Shown here: positions 44,141-54,702 of the stretch, piece by piece
How positions within the stretch are numbered: the stretch's first letter is position 1
Layout of the letters: the number at the start of each line of letters is the position of its first letter
Assembly (NCBI GenBank): GCA_024699855.1
Contig: JAMPIQ010000001.1
Coordinates: forward strand, 248,001 to 312,000
From: Aphelenchoides besseyi
Lineage: Eukaryota > Nematoda > Chromadorea > Rhabditida > Aphelenchoididae
DNA length: 64,000 nucleotides
Direction: 5' to 3'
Made by a program: the position numbers and the translations under genes
The notes under the pieces: model-generated
Seen by the model: the letters and a program-made list of their open reading frames with translations, nothing else
Database searches by the model: none
Told to the model about the DNA's origin: nothing

Positions 44141-46209
44141 ACAAAGAAAATGCAAAATTAAACTTGCCATCAAAAGACTTTCGGTATAACCTGCTGTATA
44201 GCGATGTTCCTGAACATTACGTTTGGCAAGCAAAAAACATGAAATGGTCGCCACGAGTAAATTCAACGTTAAGAACAACAGGCAGAATTTACACAATTTC
44301 TCCGAAAAACTCAGAGCTCTTCCACTTACGTTTACTACTTTTAAACATCGGTTCACCAAAAAGTTTCGAAGATTTACGAAGATTGAGTGATGGCACAATC
44401 TGCCCAACTTTCAAATTAGCATGTTTAGGACTTGGATTAATCGAGGACGACAAGGAGTACTTTAACGCGATGCAAGAAGCCGTTTTGTTCAAAATGCCGT
44501 CAGCACTTCGATTCCTATTTGCTATGCTGCTAATTCACTGCCAACCAACAAATCCATTAGCAATTTACGACGAATTCAAAGAAGCTTTAGCTCAAGATTA
44601 TATTTATCAGTATAAGAATGAGTCATTGGCGATAAAATTATCGTATAGAGAACTCTCCGATCTTTTACAAAGAAATGGCGTAGACTTTTCGAAATTTGAT
44701 ATGCCTGACGCTGAAGATGTTGATCCTACAACCTTACCAACAAATCCAAGTATACTTCTTCAACCTCAAGCAAATCAAAGTTTTGAATTAACACCCGTTG
44801 AATGTGAAAAGAAAGGAGAAGAAATGTATCAGCAACTAAACACTGAAAAACGTAAAATTTTTGACGCAATTTACCAAGCAGTAATAACAAATCAACCTGA
44901 TACATTTCCTAAAACTAATTGCTACTTCGTGGATGGGCCAGGTGGCACCGGTAAAACATTTCTGTACCGAGCATTGTATTATGCATTGAAAGGTCAAAAC
45001 AAAAAAATCAAGGCAATGGCATTTACAGGAATAGCAGCAAGTTTGCTTCCAAAAGGTCGAACGATTCATGACACTTTTAAATTTGGATTGAATATTGACG
45101 ACGACACCACATCAAACATTGAAAAGAAAACAAAACTGGCTAACGAACTTAAAGAGACTGATGTTTTCATTGGTGATGAAGCTTCGATGATATCCAAATA
45201 CATGTTACAGGCGATCGATCGAACTCTGCGCGACTTAACTAATTTGCCAACGATTCCATTTGGCGGTAAAGTAATTTTGCTGGGTGGAGATTTTCGGCAA
45301 ACACTACCAATAAAAGAAGAAGTTACGGCCGATCAAATGATTAGTCTTTGTTTGAAAGCAAGTCCTTTATGGTTGAAATTTCAAAAATTCGCTTTGACCG
45401 AAAATCTCCGTGCCGGAGTTAATCAACACCAATTTGCCCAAGAAATTCTCGCAATAGGCGACGGCAGAAGCAATGATGTTAAAAGCACAATTGAAATCCC
45501 AGCTCAATGTCTTTTTAACGATGATCTGTTAACAGAGACATTTGAAAAGAACATTAACGATAACAATTTTAACATCATTATGAACCGCGCAATTCTTGCT
45601 ACGACAAACATCGAAGTTGACCGTTTGAATGAAAAGGCTTTAAGCATGATCGAAGGGATTGAATCTCACTACAGATCCGTCGATACGATTAGAGAAGCAC
45701 ACAACAATGCCAAACATAAATACATGACAGAGTTACTTCATAAAATTGATCCAAAAGGAGCACCGAAACATCTTTTACGTCTCAAACGTAATTCAATCGT
45801 CATGCTATTAAGAAATCTCGATGTAAGCAATGGTTTGTGTAACGGAACGCGTTTACGTATATTGGAATGTAAAAGTTTCGTACTTAAATGTGCAGTTCTC
45901 AGTGGTGACGCTAAAGGTACTGAAATACTCCTTCCCCGAATAACAATTGAATGTACAAAACCACTGGCCATTCCTTTCTATCGTAAACAATTCCCGATAC
46001 GGTTAGCTTTTGCAATTACTGTCAACAAATCACAGGGTCAAACGTTTGATAGAATTGGATTAGACTTAACAAACAAAGAATGTTTTAGCCATGGACAGAT
46101 GTACGTTGCTCTTTCAAGAGTTTCATGTTGGAGCAATGTTAAAGTGAAACTATCTGATGCAAAACAAACACGAACCACAAACATTGTGTATCAGAAAGTT
46201 CTTGACTGA
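44122..46209 (+). CDS. Helitron Pif1-type helicase block
   Basis: A 695-codon frame with all main SF1B/Pif1 motifs: Walker A 'VDGPGGTGKTFLYRAL' (near 44930), Walker B 'VFIGDEASMISKY', motif III 'ILLGGDFRQTLPI', 'RAILATTNIEVDRLNEKAL', 'LDVSNGLCNGTRL', and C-terminal 'FAITVNKSQGQTFDRIGLDL' and 'YVALSRVSCW'. It unwinds DNA during rolling-circle-type transposition. It ends with TGA at 46209. This block itself is intact; only its fusion to Rep is broken. Confidence 0.92.
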   Translation: MAFFELNKENAKLNLPSKDFRYNLLYSDVPEHYVWQAKNMKWSPRVNSTLRTTGRIYTISPKNSELFHLRLLLLNIGSPKSFEDLRRLSDGTICPTFKLACLGLGLIEDDKEYFNAMQEAVLFKMPSALRFLFAMLLIHCQPTNPLAIYDEFKEALAQDYIYQYKNESLAIKLSYRELSDLLQRNGVDFSKFDMPDAEDVDPTTLPTNPSILLQPQANQSFELTPVECEKKGEEMYQQLNTEKRKIFDAIYQAVITNQPDTFPKTNCYFVDGPGGTGKTFLYRALYYALKGQNKKIKAMAFTGIAASLLPKGRTIHDTFKFGLNIDDDTTSNIEKKTKLANELKETDVFIGDEASMISKYMLQAIDRTLRDLTNLPTIPFGGKVILLGGDFRQTLPIKEEVTADQMISLCLKASPLWLKFQKFALTENLRAGVNQHQFAQEILAIGDGRSNDVKSTIEIPAQCLFNDDLLTETFEKNINDNNFNIIMNRAILATTNIEVDRLNEKALSMIEGIESHYRSVDTIREAHNNAKHKYMTELLHKIDPKGAPKHLLRLKRNSIVMLLRNLDVSNGLCNGTRLRILECKSFVLKCAVLSGDAKGTEILLPRITIECTKPLAIPFYRKQFPIRLAFAITVNKSQGQTFDRIGLDLTNKECFSHGQMYVALSRVSCWSNVKVKLSDAKQTRTTNIVYQKVLD

Positions 46210-46337
46210 CCTCAATTAACACAAACTTATCGTCTTTACTCGCAGTTTCTCCTATTTTTGATCAAATAAAAGATTGTTTGAACATTTAAGAAAGATCAAA
46301 AAATAGGGTTGAATTTACGCTTTAGGGTTTTTTACGC

Positions 46338-46419
46338 GGTTCTTCCCTTAAAAAAAAGAACCACCCATTCAAAGTTGGTCGCCTTGGCGTTGGCGAATGG
46401 GCTTTTCACTAAGAACCAA
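46338..46419. repeat. Cluster of nested palindromes near the Helitron 3' end
   Basis: Several inverted repeats overlap: GGTTCTT (46338-46344) with AAGAACC (46356-46362), CCCATTC (46364-46370) with GAATGGG (46395-46401) enclosing CGCC-TT-GGCG, and AGTTGGT with ACCAACT just beyond, so alternative hairpins are possible. It lies 150-230 bp inside the right border, downstream of the helicase stop, and is separate from the terminal hairpin. Confidence 0.8.
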
Positions 46420-46570
46420 CTAAATTGAGTAATGTTGCAGTAATTCTAATTACTCAATAAACTGCCAAGTCATCAACACAACTCTAACAACATTTTATTC
46501 TCGAACATCACTACAGAAAACCACACACACACAATACCCGGGAGCCGCGGTAGCGGCGACCAGCCTCTGG

Positions 46571-46910
46571 TTGTATGCGAATTGCGGCTAGGTGGTACGA
46601 TAGATGTTCTCCGAAACACCCGATTGCATGTAACGATCGGTGGTCTTCGTATCGAACGTAATCACAGCATCAACTGTATCGTCACGAATCGTCTTCGCCA
46701 CAACATATTTGGCTTCAGCATCAGTGGGCAACTGAAATCAATCCGAATTGGTATACAACAACTATTCACTCGACAAACCTGCAATTTGCGTGCAATGTCC
46801 TTGATTGGAATACGCGAATAAGCCAAAGAGATTTGACGAATCGCCATACAAATGATATTTTGTCGAAGACGTACAATCAACGTCAATGTTTCGTCCGTTT
46901 CGAAAGTTAC
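46571..46910 (-). pseudogene. PSMD3: PSMD3/Rpn3 fragment, PCI-domain part (right of Helitron)
   Basis: Exon to 46779 reads 'TDETLTLIVRLRQNIICMAI' and 'SLAYSRIPIKDIARKLQ', then after a 47-bp intron (GTTTGT...TTTCAG) exon 46731 onward reads 'LPTDAEAKYVVAKTIRDDTV' and 'YMQSGVSENIYRTT', matching the winged-helix end of the Rpn3/PSMD3 PCI domain (human 'SYSRISLADIAQKLQL', 'AEFIVAKAIRDGVIEASI'). TAG (46590-46588) stands where human has Glu in 'REPQ'; the frame goes on as 'PQFAYN' and is then cut by the Helitron. Upstream of about 46910 homology fades and stops appear, so the N-terminal two-thirds are absent or decayed. Confidence 0.88.
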
Positions 46911-47386
46911 AGAAAATGCGTAAGCATTGAAAAAAGGATTTGAACAACCAAAAACCGATAAGACAGCATGGGACGAAGTTGTTGATCAAGACGAAATCGA
47001 ACGACCGTGAAATGCGGTGATTGGTGTACGAAAGATTAAAGATAGCAAAAGCTTATGATAGCTAATTTCAAAAATTCACTGTTCCGAACTCACTAACGTT
47101 ATGTCTTAGTGCTTATAGATGAGTCACGAGCTCTCAAATTTCTCAACTCGAGTTTGTTTGAAGGAGGAAACAAAAGTCAATTTGTGGCACGACCCACGCA
47201 ATCAAGTGCTTGTGATAAGCGATGAAAAAGCGGGAAGTGAATTTTACGACTAAAACACTGATTAGATCGTCTTATACACTCGAAGGCATACAGTTTATAA
47301 ATCAAAAAGTTCGCGAAAGATCGAATTCAAATTCAATTGCTGAGCAAAGTCATTCCATTTGAGTTCTATGTTCTATTGCGCTTGCA
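46911..47386. other. Intergenic, possible further PSMD3 decay and SLC17 promoter
   Basis: The 46911-47040 part may hold weakly recognisable PSMD3 sequence with stops on the minus strand. The remainder is presumably the promoter and leader of the SLC17-like gene. No other feature is supported. Confidence 0.4.
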
Positions 47387-49275
47387 ATGGTCAATCCAAT
47401 TTCAATCAAGAATGAACACGATATCCGTCGAACGTCGATTGCCGCGGCGGAAAAGGCAGAGATCTATATGATTCAAAAAGCCCACGGATTGTTTTGTTTC
47501 AATCACACACGACTGTTGATCTTCGCCCTCTCAACGGTTTGTCTTTCAATGGTTGTTGGAAATTCGATTGCCATGAACTTCACTGTAATCTGTATGATCA
47601 AACCGGGCGAAGTTTATCGCTTAGCCAACGGAACAGTCAATTCGGGTTCGTAATCGACTGTCAACTTGAACTCAGTAATTTTGGTTTTAGATGCCAATCC
47701 ACTTTACAGTTTAAATCAACAAAGTTGGTTGTTTTCAAGCGTAGCAGTTGGAACAATTTTGGGCACTTTACCAATCAGCTTTTTTTCACATCGTTTTGGA
47801 ATTCGAAGGACCTTCACAGTTTACGGTTTTCTCTCCGCTCTATCAACACTTTTCATTCCATTGTCCGTTAAATGGGGTTTTGTATACGTAGTTGCGATGC
47901 GATTAATTCAAGTAAGTTCTATGGCCAGCAGAACTAATACAAATTTGTTGAGTAGGGAGCATCTGTAGCAACTTCTTACCCTTCAATGGGCAGCAGTGAG
48001 TTCATTCTCGATTTAATATTTCAAACATCAGTATCTTTCTAGTAGTCGCGGAATGGGCAACGGTCAAGCGAATGGGAGTCTACGTTGTGTGGTTGTCGGT
48101 TCACTTGCAATTGGGAACTATTTTCACGATGCCATTATCCGCATCGTTCTGTGATTCTCGTTACAGTTGGCCCGCTGTTTACTATCTACAAGGCGGCATC
48201 ACATTGCTTTGCTTCGTTTTGTTCTTTGCTTTTTATCGTGACAATGCTGCACTTCATCCGTGAGTTTGCTAATCTTCTTCTTGACTTCACATTGTTTTAA
48301 GAATGACGAGTTCAAAAGAAATCAGCGTTCTTCAAAAGGACAAGTTCGTTCGCGTGTTAGAAAAAGGCGAAAAACTCCCCGTTCCCTATCGTTCCATTTT
48401 TACTGATTGGGCGGTGATCGGCTGCATCGTCTCGTGTTTCAGTTCAAATGCAGGATTCAACGTCTTCATTCAATTCGGACCAACTTACCTCAATAAGGTA
48501 TCTTATTCTTGAAGCTCATTGATTAGTTTGTTGCAGGTTCTTCATTTCGACGTCCAACACACGGGATTTGCTGCTGCCCTACCGTCAATCATTTGTATCG
48601 CAGTGAAGTTTATTGCAGGTCCATTGTCCGATCATCTTCCGTACTTGAATGCCAAATGGCGAGTTGTTGTGTTCGCAACGATTTCACAATTCTCGATGGC
48701 CGGTTGTTTCACAGCTCTCGCATTTTTGCCGGCCGGACGTCCAGTTTTGGCTCAATGTCTTTTCACGGGAGCAATAGTGTTTAGCGGTTTGAACGCTGTG
48801 GGTGTGATTAAATCTTGTCATCTTGTAAGTGCCGGAACTAGATACTTACTTATTGGTTGTGAAGATTTCCGGTCGATTTGCTTATGTGATCATGGCTATT
48901 CATCAGTTCACAAACTCACTGATCATCTTGCTTTTACCTCCAATAGTTTTCTTCATAGCTCCAGATGGAACTCGAGAACAGGTACGCATCCTATTTGCGT
49001 TCATTAACATTTGACAATTTCAGTGGGCTCGAATTCTGATTTCGATTAGTGTTCTTGTTGTTATAGCAATTCTTTTCTTCGACTGCACTGCTCGAGGAAC
49101 CACTCGAAAATGGGCGATAGAAACCGCTCAGCCAACTCAAGGTCCTCAGTCTATTCATCCGGTTGATATTCGTGCCGAAACCCTCAAAGATATTGTTGCT
49201 GTGAATCACGTTCTTGATTCAAAGCGATATGCAGATGAAGAAACTCAAGAGACCTTTGTGAACATTGTAGTTTAA
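47387..49275 (+). CDS. SLC17-like major facilitator transporter
   Basis: Eight exons (47387..47645, 47691..47911, 47956..47995, 48043..48259, 48302..48497, 48537..48824, 48865..48981, 49024..49275) sum to 1590 bp, 529 aa. About twelve TM helices are visible; helix 1 reads 'LLIFALSTVCLSMVVGNSIA' followed by 'MNFTVICM', the form seen in nematode SLC17 (sodium/phosphate or organic-anion) proteins. MFS loop 'SHRFGIRRTFTVYG' and 'YSWPAVYYLQGGI' follow the family pattern. It ends in a polar cytoplasmic tail. The substrate cannot be told. First of a plus-strand tandem cluster. Confidence 0.88.
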
Positions 49276-49582
49276 CGTTTTTCTGTTGTTTAAATGTTTG
49301 ATCTCAAGAGTTTTTGTATTCAATTGTGATTGACTATAATGAATCGGGTAGTCAGTAGAAGCAACCTTGATCCAATCTAATAAATCATTTGTAACGTAAA
49401 GTTATTTAAACAAGTAGGTGAATAATCGAAACGAACGAAGTCGTTTTTTCCGTTGTAATCGATAGTTTGTTCTTTCAAAATCTGCGTACCAACAGCTGCA
49501 AAGGTCCACTTTTTAACGTCATTTGTTTCCGAGTGGTCTTTCAGTTTGATTGCGAAACCCAAGTTTTACTTTTCTGTTTCTT

Positions 49583-50286
49583 ATGTCGTCTTCAATCATC
49601 GAGTCGTTGGATGGATTCAACAGCGCGATCATGACCTTCTCGCACAAATTTAAATGCGGCGATTCGACGGTTTCTGGCTTTGTTTTCTGGAACACGCAAA
49701 CCAGCACTCTTGGATGTTTTCATTTCGGCTCTAACAACCACTTCGAAATCGTATTGGACGCTGAAGCCCGATGCAAAATTTTCAAGAACTGCACGCTTGC
49801 AGAAGTCGAAAAGAAGTGGAAGTGAGTTATGGCGTTTTTTCCATGTTCATTTGTTTGTTTCAGCTTGTCATTCGAGCACCTGAAAGTGCGAAAAATCACG
49901 GAAGAAAGTGCTGAAATTGCGTATTTGATGAACAAAGTCGCAATGCTTCGCATTGAAAGACCATTGGTTGTTGGACGACGACGCGACTTTATCAATCATT
50001 TATGTCTGGAGATTATCGGATTGCAGGTAAATCAACTTTTCGTCTTTTTTTCTACGGCAACTTTCAGGAACACTCAAAGTCTCTTGCTCCGAAAGACTCG
50101 CCAGTCGTTCGCCGTATTCGAATAGCAGCGGTAAGCTCTAACTTCGCTTTTATGGTAAGATCTTTGTTTTAGAATCCTTATCAAGATCCGTTATATCGCA
50201 ATCGACGTCTTCGTCGAAAGCCGGAAAAACTTGTCTTTCAGGGTCAACTGATGGCTCAACAAGCGATTCATTCAATCAATTTGTAA
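49583..50286 (+). CDS. Unknown 192-aa protein
   Basis: Four exons (49583..49821, 49864..50026, 50068..50130, 50173..50286) sum to 579 bp in phase, with short introns and good splice sites, so the gene is convincing. The sequence starts 'MSSSIIESLDGFNSAIMTFS', has a Cys-containing beta-like part ('VFWNTQTSTLGCFHFGSNN'), a helix ('ESAEIAYLMNKVAMLR') and a basic C-terminus ('DPLYRNRRLRRKPEKL'). No TM segment or signal peptide. I do not recognise the family. 307 bp after the transporter gene and 333 bp before the UBE3D-like gene. Confidence 0.7.
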
Positions 50287-50619
50287 GAGTTGATGTTCTT
50301 TATTTCCATTGTAGTCACAAAATCATCTAAACTGATCAGCCAGTAAAGAACCAAACTCCTCTAGATGATTTCAAAACTGTTAATTGGACATAGGCAATAA
50401 TGTTTTTGTCCTTCTTACATTCGTTCAGATTGAATAGAAAAGCGAATGTGCAATTGAATTCGACTTTATAGCTGAACAATTACTTGGCTGAAACCAAATG
50501 CCAAGAACTCGGGATAAGATCGTTTTATGACCATAAATAACGATCGAGTAGCAATACCTCCTCTCTTTGGCTTTTATTTTTGTTGAAACTATTGCAATTG
50601 TATTGTTGAGACTTTTAAT

Positions 50620-52356
50620 ATGCCTTCTAACTCATCCAGATGTTCAACGGTCAGCGACGGCAACGATTCGTTGAGTGCATTGTTGAGCGATCAACAACAT
50701 CCCTCATTTTCGGAATGGTCTCCGTCTTCCGTTGTTTTGGAGATGAAAGTCAACGAAAAGGCTGTGGTTTCGATCTTCTGTCCACCGGCAACTTCCGAAT
50801 CGGAAACACAGCCGATTGAGGTCGTGAAGTTTACAGAGAATTCGATTGAGTTTATTCGCGATCTAACTCCCGGTATGCTATTTCTTTTTTCTTGAAAAAC
50901 TCGATCTTTAGGTTCCGAGAAGCCATCGATTGAACGCTACGGAGTTCAATTCACAAACGTACAGTTTAATCCCGAATCCGTGAGCAACGAGTTGTTTTCC
51001 GAGAGTCGTCGTCTGTTCACTTGTCGTGTTCAGTTGTGTTATCGAGATCACGTTTGTGGTTTGTTTGATTTCAAGAAATTTATCACTAACAAGTTTTCAG
51101 GGTTAAGGCGCTTTTCTGACATTCAATCGTACATGTCGAAGAAAGTACCGTTGGATGCGTATTGTGAGCGGGTAAGTGGTCCAAATCAATTCGCTTATTT
51201 CTTTTCGAATAGTTGACGCATAACGGGATTCGAGCTTTGTGTCGTACGTGTATGACCGTTCTGTTGGAAACAACCGATAACAAGTGAGTTTGTTATTCGA
51301 AACTTTGATTTCAATTGTTTTCAGTACAATGAAGTTCATTCCGATTAGCAATGCCGATGGTTCCGATGAATTGGAAGCAACAGCAACCGACGATTTCACT
51401 TTTCATTCGTGTGCCAATCAACACAAACACGACGATTGTCTGAAAGACGGACTGTTGAAGACGACCACCAAAGAAGTTGCGGCAGCTACAACTCAGAATT
51501 TGCACAACGTGCCAACCGTTGGGAAAACGTTTCTGTCTGATTCGTTTTTGGCAATTCGAAAAACAGTTGGTGACATCTACAATTGACGTTGAGATTGAGA
51601 ATATGTTTACAGGATGAACTGTCGAACATTAGTGCTGATAAAGAGAGTCGTACGGTCCGATGCAAAGGTTGTACGAGTGAATTGGGACGAACAGCAAAAA
51701 GTTTGTATCGAATTTATCGACTAATGAATAATCGCTTGTTTAGTCAATCCCAATGTCTTTCAAATGCACATGTCCGGTTTGATACTCGAAGATCAAAACT
51801 TAAGTCGAGACTTCATTACCGAGCGTTTTGGATCTTTAGAACGTTATTTCGCTTTTCTTTTGCTTCGTCATTCGGGAATCGATTCAAGTTTGAAGTTGCT
51901 CTTTCGGACCTACGAACGTGATCCCTATCTTCTTGTGGGTCTTCCAAGAAAAGTTGTTTTCAAGTTAACGGTTTTAAGGTTTGGCTGATTGAACCGATTT
52001 TCGTCTTTGCCGGAGGTCAACTCGCCGAAATCGAGACGGAAATAAAACCACAACCCAAACAAAAAGGACCAAAGAACTCGATGCCCGACTTTTCGGTTAT
52101 CACTTCCTTTTGCGCTCTGAAGATTTTGTACAAAGTTTACGATTCAGAAACATCCAACAGGTTTGTTAGTTTTCAGCTCATTTTTATGTTCGCATTTTTC
52201 AGTAACACACGACCTTGTGGTGTAGACTCGACGGTCAGCTACATTGACATTCCACTCTTCTCGTGCATGCAATTGGAAGAACTGTTGTTGAGAAATTCGG
52301 CGCGATTACCTAGTGAAATGAGGTCTCTTGGAAACTTTATGGCAAGTTCCATCTAA
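50620..52356 (+). CDS. UBE3D: UBE3D-like (HECT_2 family) E3 ligase candidate
   Basis: Nine exons (50620..50872, 50912..51055, 51101..51171, 51213..51283, 51325..51565, 51613..51700, 51744..51934, 51979..52160, 52203..52356) sum to 1395 bp, 464 aa. The paired Cys motifs typical of UBE3D are present: 'NGIRALCRTCMTVLLETT' and 'RTVRCKGCTSELGRTAK', with 'TFHSCANQHKHDDC' and 'GKTFLSDSFLAIRKT' between them. UBE3D binds the E2 UBE2C and promotes its own ubiquitin transfer. One intron (51056-51100) is optional: the frame stays open through it. Assigned by motif order, without a long conserved block, so moderate confidence. Confidence 0.65.
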
Positions 52357-52576
52357 ACGATCTCATGCACTTTATTAAATTTAGATTTCCTTTCTCGACA
52401 TCGACGATGATTGAGATTCTTCTTTGTTTAGGTTGTTTGTTATTTCCTGGTAAATAAACATTCGGTTAACTCCACGACTTACTTTTTCTTGATGCTATTG
52501 ATTCATTAGCGTGAATATTTTTTGAACAGATTTTGTGTTATCATTTAATTTGTTCTTTAGCTTCACTGTTGCCAAA

Positions 52577-53834
52577 ATGGACGAGGACATGGAAGTGAAG
52601 GAGATTCGGTTCGCCGAAACCTTGTCGTCGAATTTGCCGAAAACTCGTCGACGGGCTTTGAATCGACTGCACGATTATATCCGAAAAACGTCAACAAGCA
52701 AACGTAAGTGTTTACCATTTTATGTAGATCGATTAAAACTTTAGAGTTTACTCCCGACTCCTTCGATCGCATGTGCCGTGGTTTGCACTACGCAATGTGG
52801 ATGCAAGACAAGATGTTGAATCAGGAAGAGTTGTCCGACGAGTACGGATCGCTGATTGAGCTGTTAAGCACTGAAAACGAGATCATCGAATACATGTGAG
52901 TTTGGTTCGTGGCAAACTGATTGTATTCGAAAGTTAAGGCGATCGATGTTGCGCACTCTTTCGAAGCATTGGATGAACATTGATCGTTGGCGTATTGACA
53001 AGTTTCTAATGGTGAGTTCGAAACTAAAGTTGTCTTATTATTATCTTAGCTTCTTCGTCGTTTGTTCCGTGCGTTTTTTGTTCATTTGCACAACAAAAAT
53101 TGGGACGATCAATTGGTTGAAGATGCGATTCTGTTCATGCAGCAAACGCTCATAACACCCGAAGATGGCGGGGTTCACGAACCGATCAAGTTGCACTTTG
53201 CGTCTATCTACTTGGAAGAATTGGATTATGCCGGCGATTTGAGTCCGCAACAAGTGATCACTTTTCTACGTCCGTTTGCAATTTTGATGATGAAGAAAAA
53301 TACGTCGTAAGTGATTCGATACTTTTGCTCAACTCATCTTTTATACCAGTAACTACCTGTTTGGTTCAATTTGCACGGAGATTTTTGGCACAATTCTCGA
53401 ACGATTTGCCGCTGATTTGGAGAAAGAAGAGTTTGAGCCCGATGAGAAGTTGGACGGAGATGAAGCGTTGAAGACGATCGGCAAACCGCTCGAATTCGAC
53501 TACCAAGCGATTGCCGATTTGTTACGTGAAGTTGCCGCTTCAGATACGATTCCGTCAAAACGTCGAAAGCGAGTGGAGAAGTTGTTTAACCAGTGAGTTT
53601 ATAGTTGCCATGTCTTTTCACAGAGTCGATTGCAGATTCGAGAAGGCGGAACAGAATCAGAATCCGTTTGCGGAGATTATCATTCCACCGAAGAAAGATC
53701 CCATTGGAAAGGATCGATTGGAAAAAGCGACAAGTCAACTGATCGCCCAAGCAAAGAAGATAAAACGAGAACGAGCGCAATTCAAGAAAGATAGAAAGAG
53801 AACTCGAAAGCAACAAGAACTCACTGCTTACTGA
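52577..53834 (+). CDS. RRP1: RRP1 (NOP52/NNP-1) ribosomal RNA processing protein
   Basis: Six exons (52577..52703, 52745..52895, 52939..53011, 53050..53306, 53350..53592, 53636..53834) sum to 1050 bp, 349 aa. The N-terminal helical repeats match RRP1: 'EIRFAETLSSNLPKTRRRAL', 'GLHYAMWMQDKMLNQEEL', 'RTLSKHWMNIDRWRIDKFLM', 'HFASIYLEELDYAGDL', then 'LEFDYQAIADLLREVA' and a basic tail ('KKIKRERAQFKKDRKRTRK'). RRP1 is a nucleolar factor for 60S subunit precursor processing. 220 bp downstream of the UBE3D-like gene and 162 bp upstream of MIX23. Confidence 0.95.
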
Positions 53835-53996
53835 TTGAACTTTAAGACTGTTATTGTTCTGTTATTGTTGAATTTTTTTAAACATAAAGTCATCTACGCT
53901 CGTCGTTTCGCTTTGACTCAAAACGTTGATCTCGACCTGAAATTGGGTTCCTGAAGTTTGAAAGAAAGTGGTTAATGAGATACTGCGGCAGATCCA

Positions 53997-54525
53997 ATGA
54001 GTGCGCCTGAAGCTGCTGCGACGGTCGACTGTTCGGATTTGGCTGATTTCCAGGTTGGAGATCATGTTGAGATTTTAATTAATTGTTTAGCGTGTTCTCA
54101 ATAAACTTCGTAGCGATGAAGATCGTGTTGTTTTGAAGTTGAATTGCGCTCTTCCAACGAAATCCTTTCACAAGGACGCGGTTTCGATTTGTGGTCGATT
54201 CCAAAATGAAGTGAGGACTATCAACACCATCACTTATCTTCTTGTTTAGTTGTCAGAACTTCGTCGTTTGCGATACAACATCATGTACAATTGCATGCGT
54301 GAGAATCAACAGGTGGTGAATCTAAAGAAAGAGACCGTGGATGCAGATGAGCGTGTCAAATTGCAAAATGCAATGACGAACGTAAGTTCCTATAGAATCT
54401 ATTGACTAACTGGATAGTTTCAGTTGAGATTCATTCGAAACGAACAGACTGTCGATACGATCATTACCGAGCAGACGGATAAAGCAGTTCATGAGAGGTG
54501 TCGAAAGGCGGCAATTAACAGCTGA
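53997..54525 (+). CDS. MIX23: MIX23 (CCDC58) mitochondrial intermembrane-space protein
   Basis: Four exons (53997..54053, 54091..54210, 54250..54381, 54424..54525) sum to 411 bp, 136 aa, close to human CCDC58. Matching blocks: 'VDCSDLADFQ', 'LRSDEDRVVLKLNCALPTKS' (human 'DDRIVHELNTTVPTASF'), 'ICGRFQNELSELRRLRYNIM', and 'NCMRENQQVV' with conserved Cys residues, then a coiled-coil C-terminus ending 'HERCRKAAINS'. The yeast homologue supports import by the Mia40 pathway. Tail-to-tail with WAC, 177 bp apart. Confidence 0.9.
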
Positions 54526-54702
54526 ATGAACAAATGGAGTCGAACAGCAGCAAACCAACTCCCCTACTTGTTATCTTTGTTGAAATCGATTGTTATTTTG
54601 AACTGCTGGGTTATTCTTAGGATAAAGTGTGTTTCCAAATTAAAAAAAACATTTATAGTAAAGACACAAGTTGTTAACATTATCCGTATGATAAGAAAAA
54701 TT

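Larger units (their letters stand above)
39109..46570 (+). mobile_element. Helitron (7,462 bp), near-complete, inserted in the PSMD3 copy
   Basis: The left end is TCCCCTCACTAATAGGAGAA with 'AGTTTGTCAGTTTGTC' following, a form typical of Helitron 5' ends. The right end is CTGG (a CTRR terminus) preceded by a GC hairpin GCCGC-GGTA-GCGGC at about 46543-46556, about 10 nt from the end. The flanks are A (39108) and T (46571), the usual A|T Helitron target, with no duplication. Joining the flanks restores the PSMD3 frame without gap or overlap, which proves the borders. Inside are a tRNA-like segment, three coding blocks (Ulp1-like protease region, Rep/HUH, Pif1-type helicase) with three frameshifts, and subterminal palindromes. 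Confidence 0.95.

Noticed and set aside
46409..46412. CTAA after the 46364-46401 hairpin as the Helitron 3' end.
   Set aside because: It is followed by G, not T, and the PSMD3 frame rejoins exactly at 46570/46571, where CTGG|T follows a terminal hairpin.
38695..46590. Two conserved Glu positions are TAG (dsRBD fragment and PSMD3 copy), suggesting UAG is read as Glu.
   Set aside because: The colmedin gene ends naturally at TAG (448-446) after its olfactomedin domain and GatC also ends at TAG, and both TAG-carrying loci show other damage (truncation, insertion, lost acceptor). Pseudogene decay is simpler.
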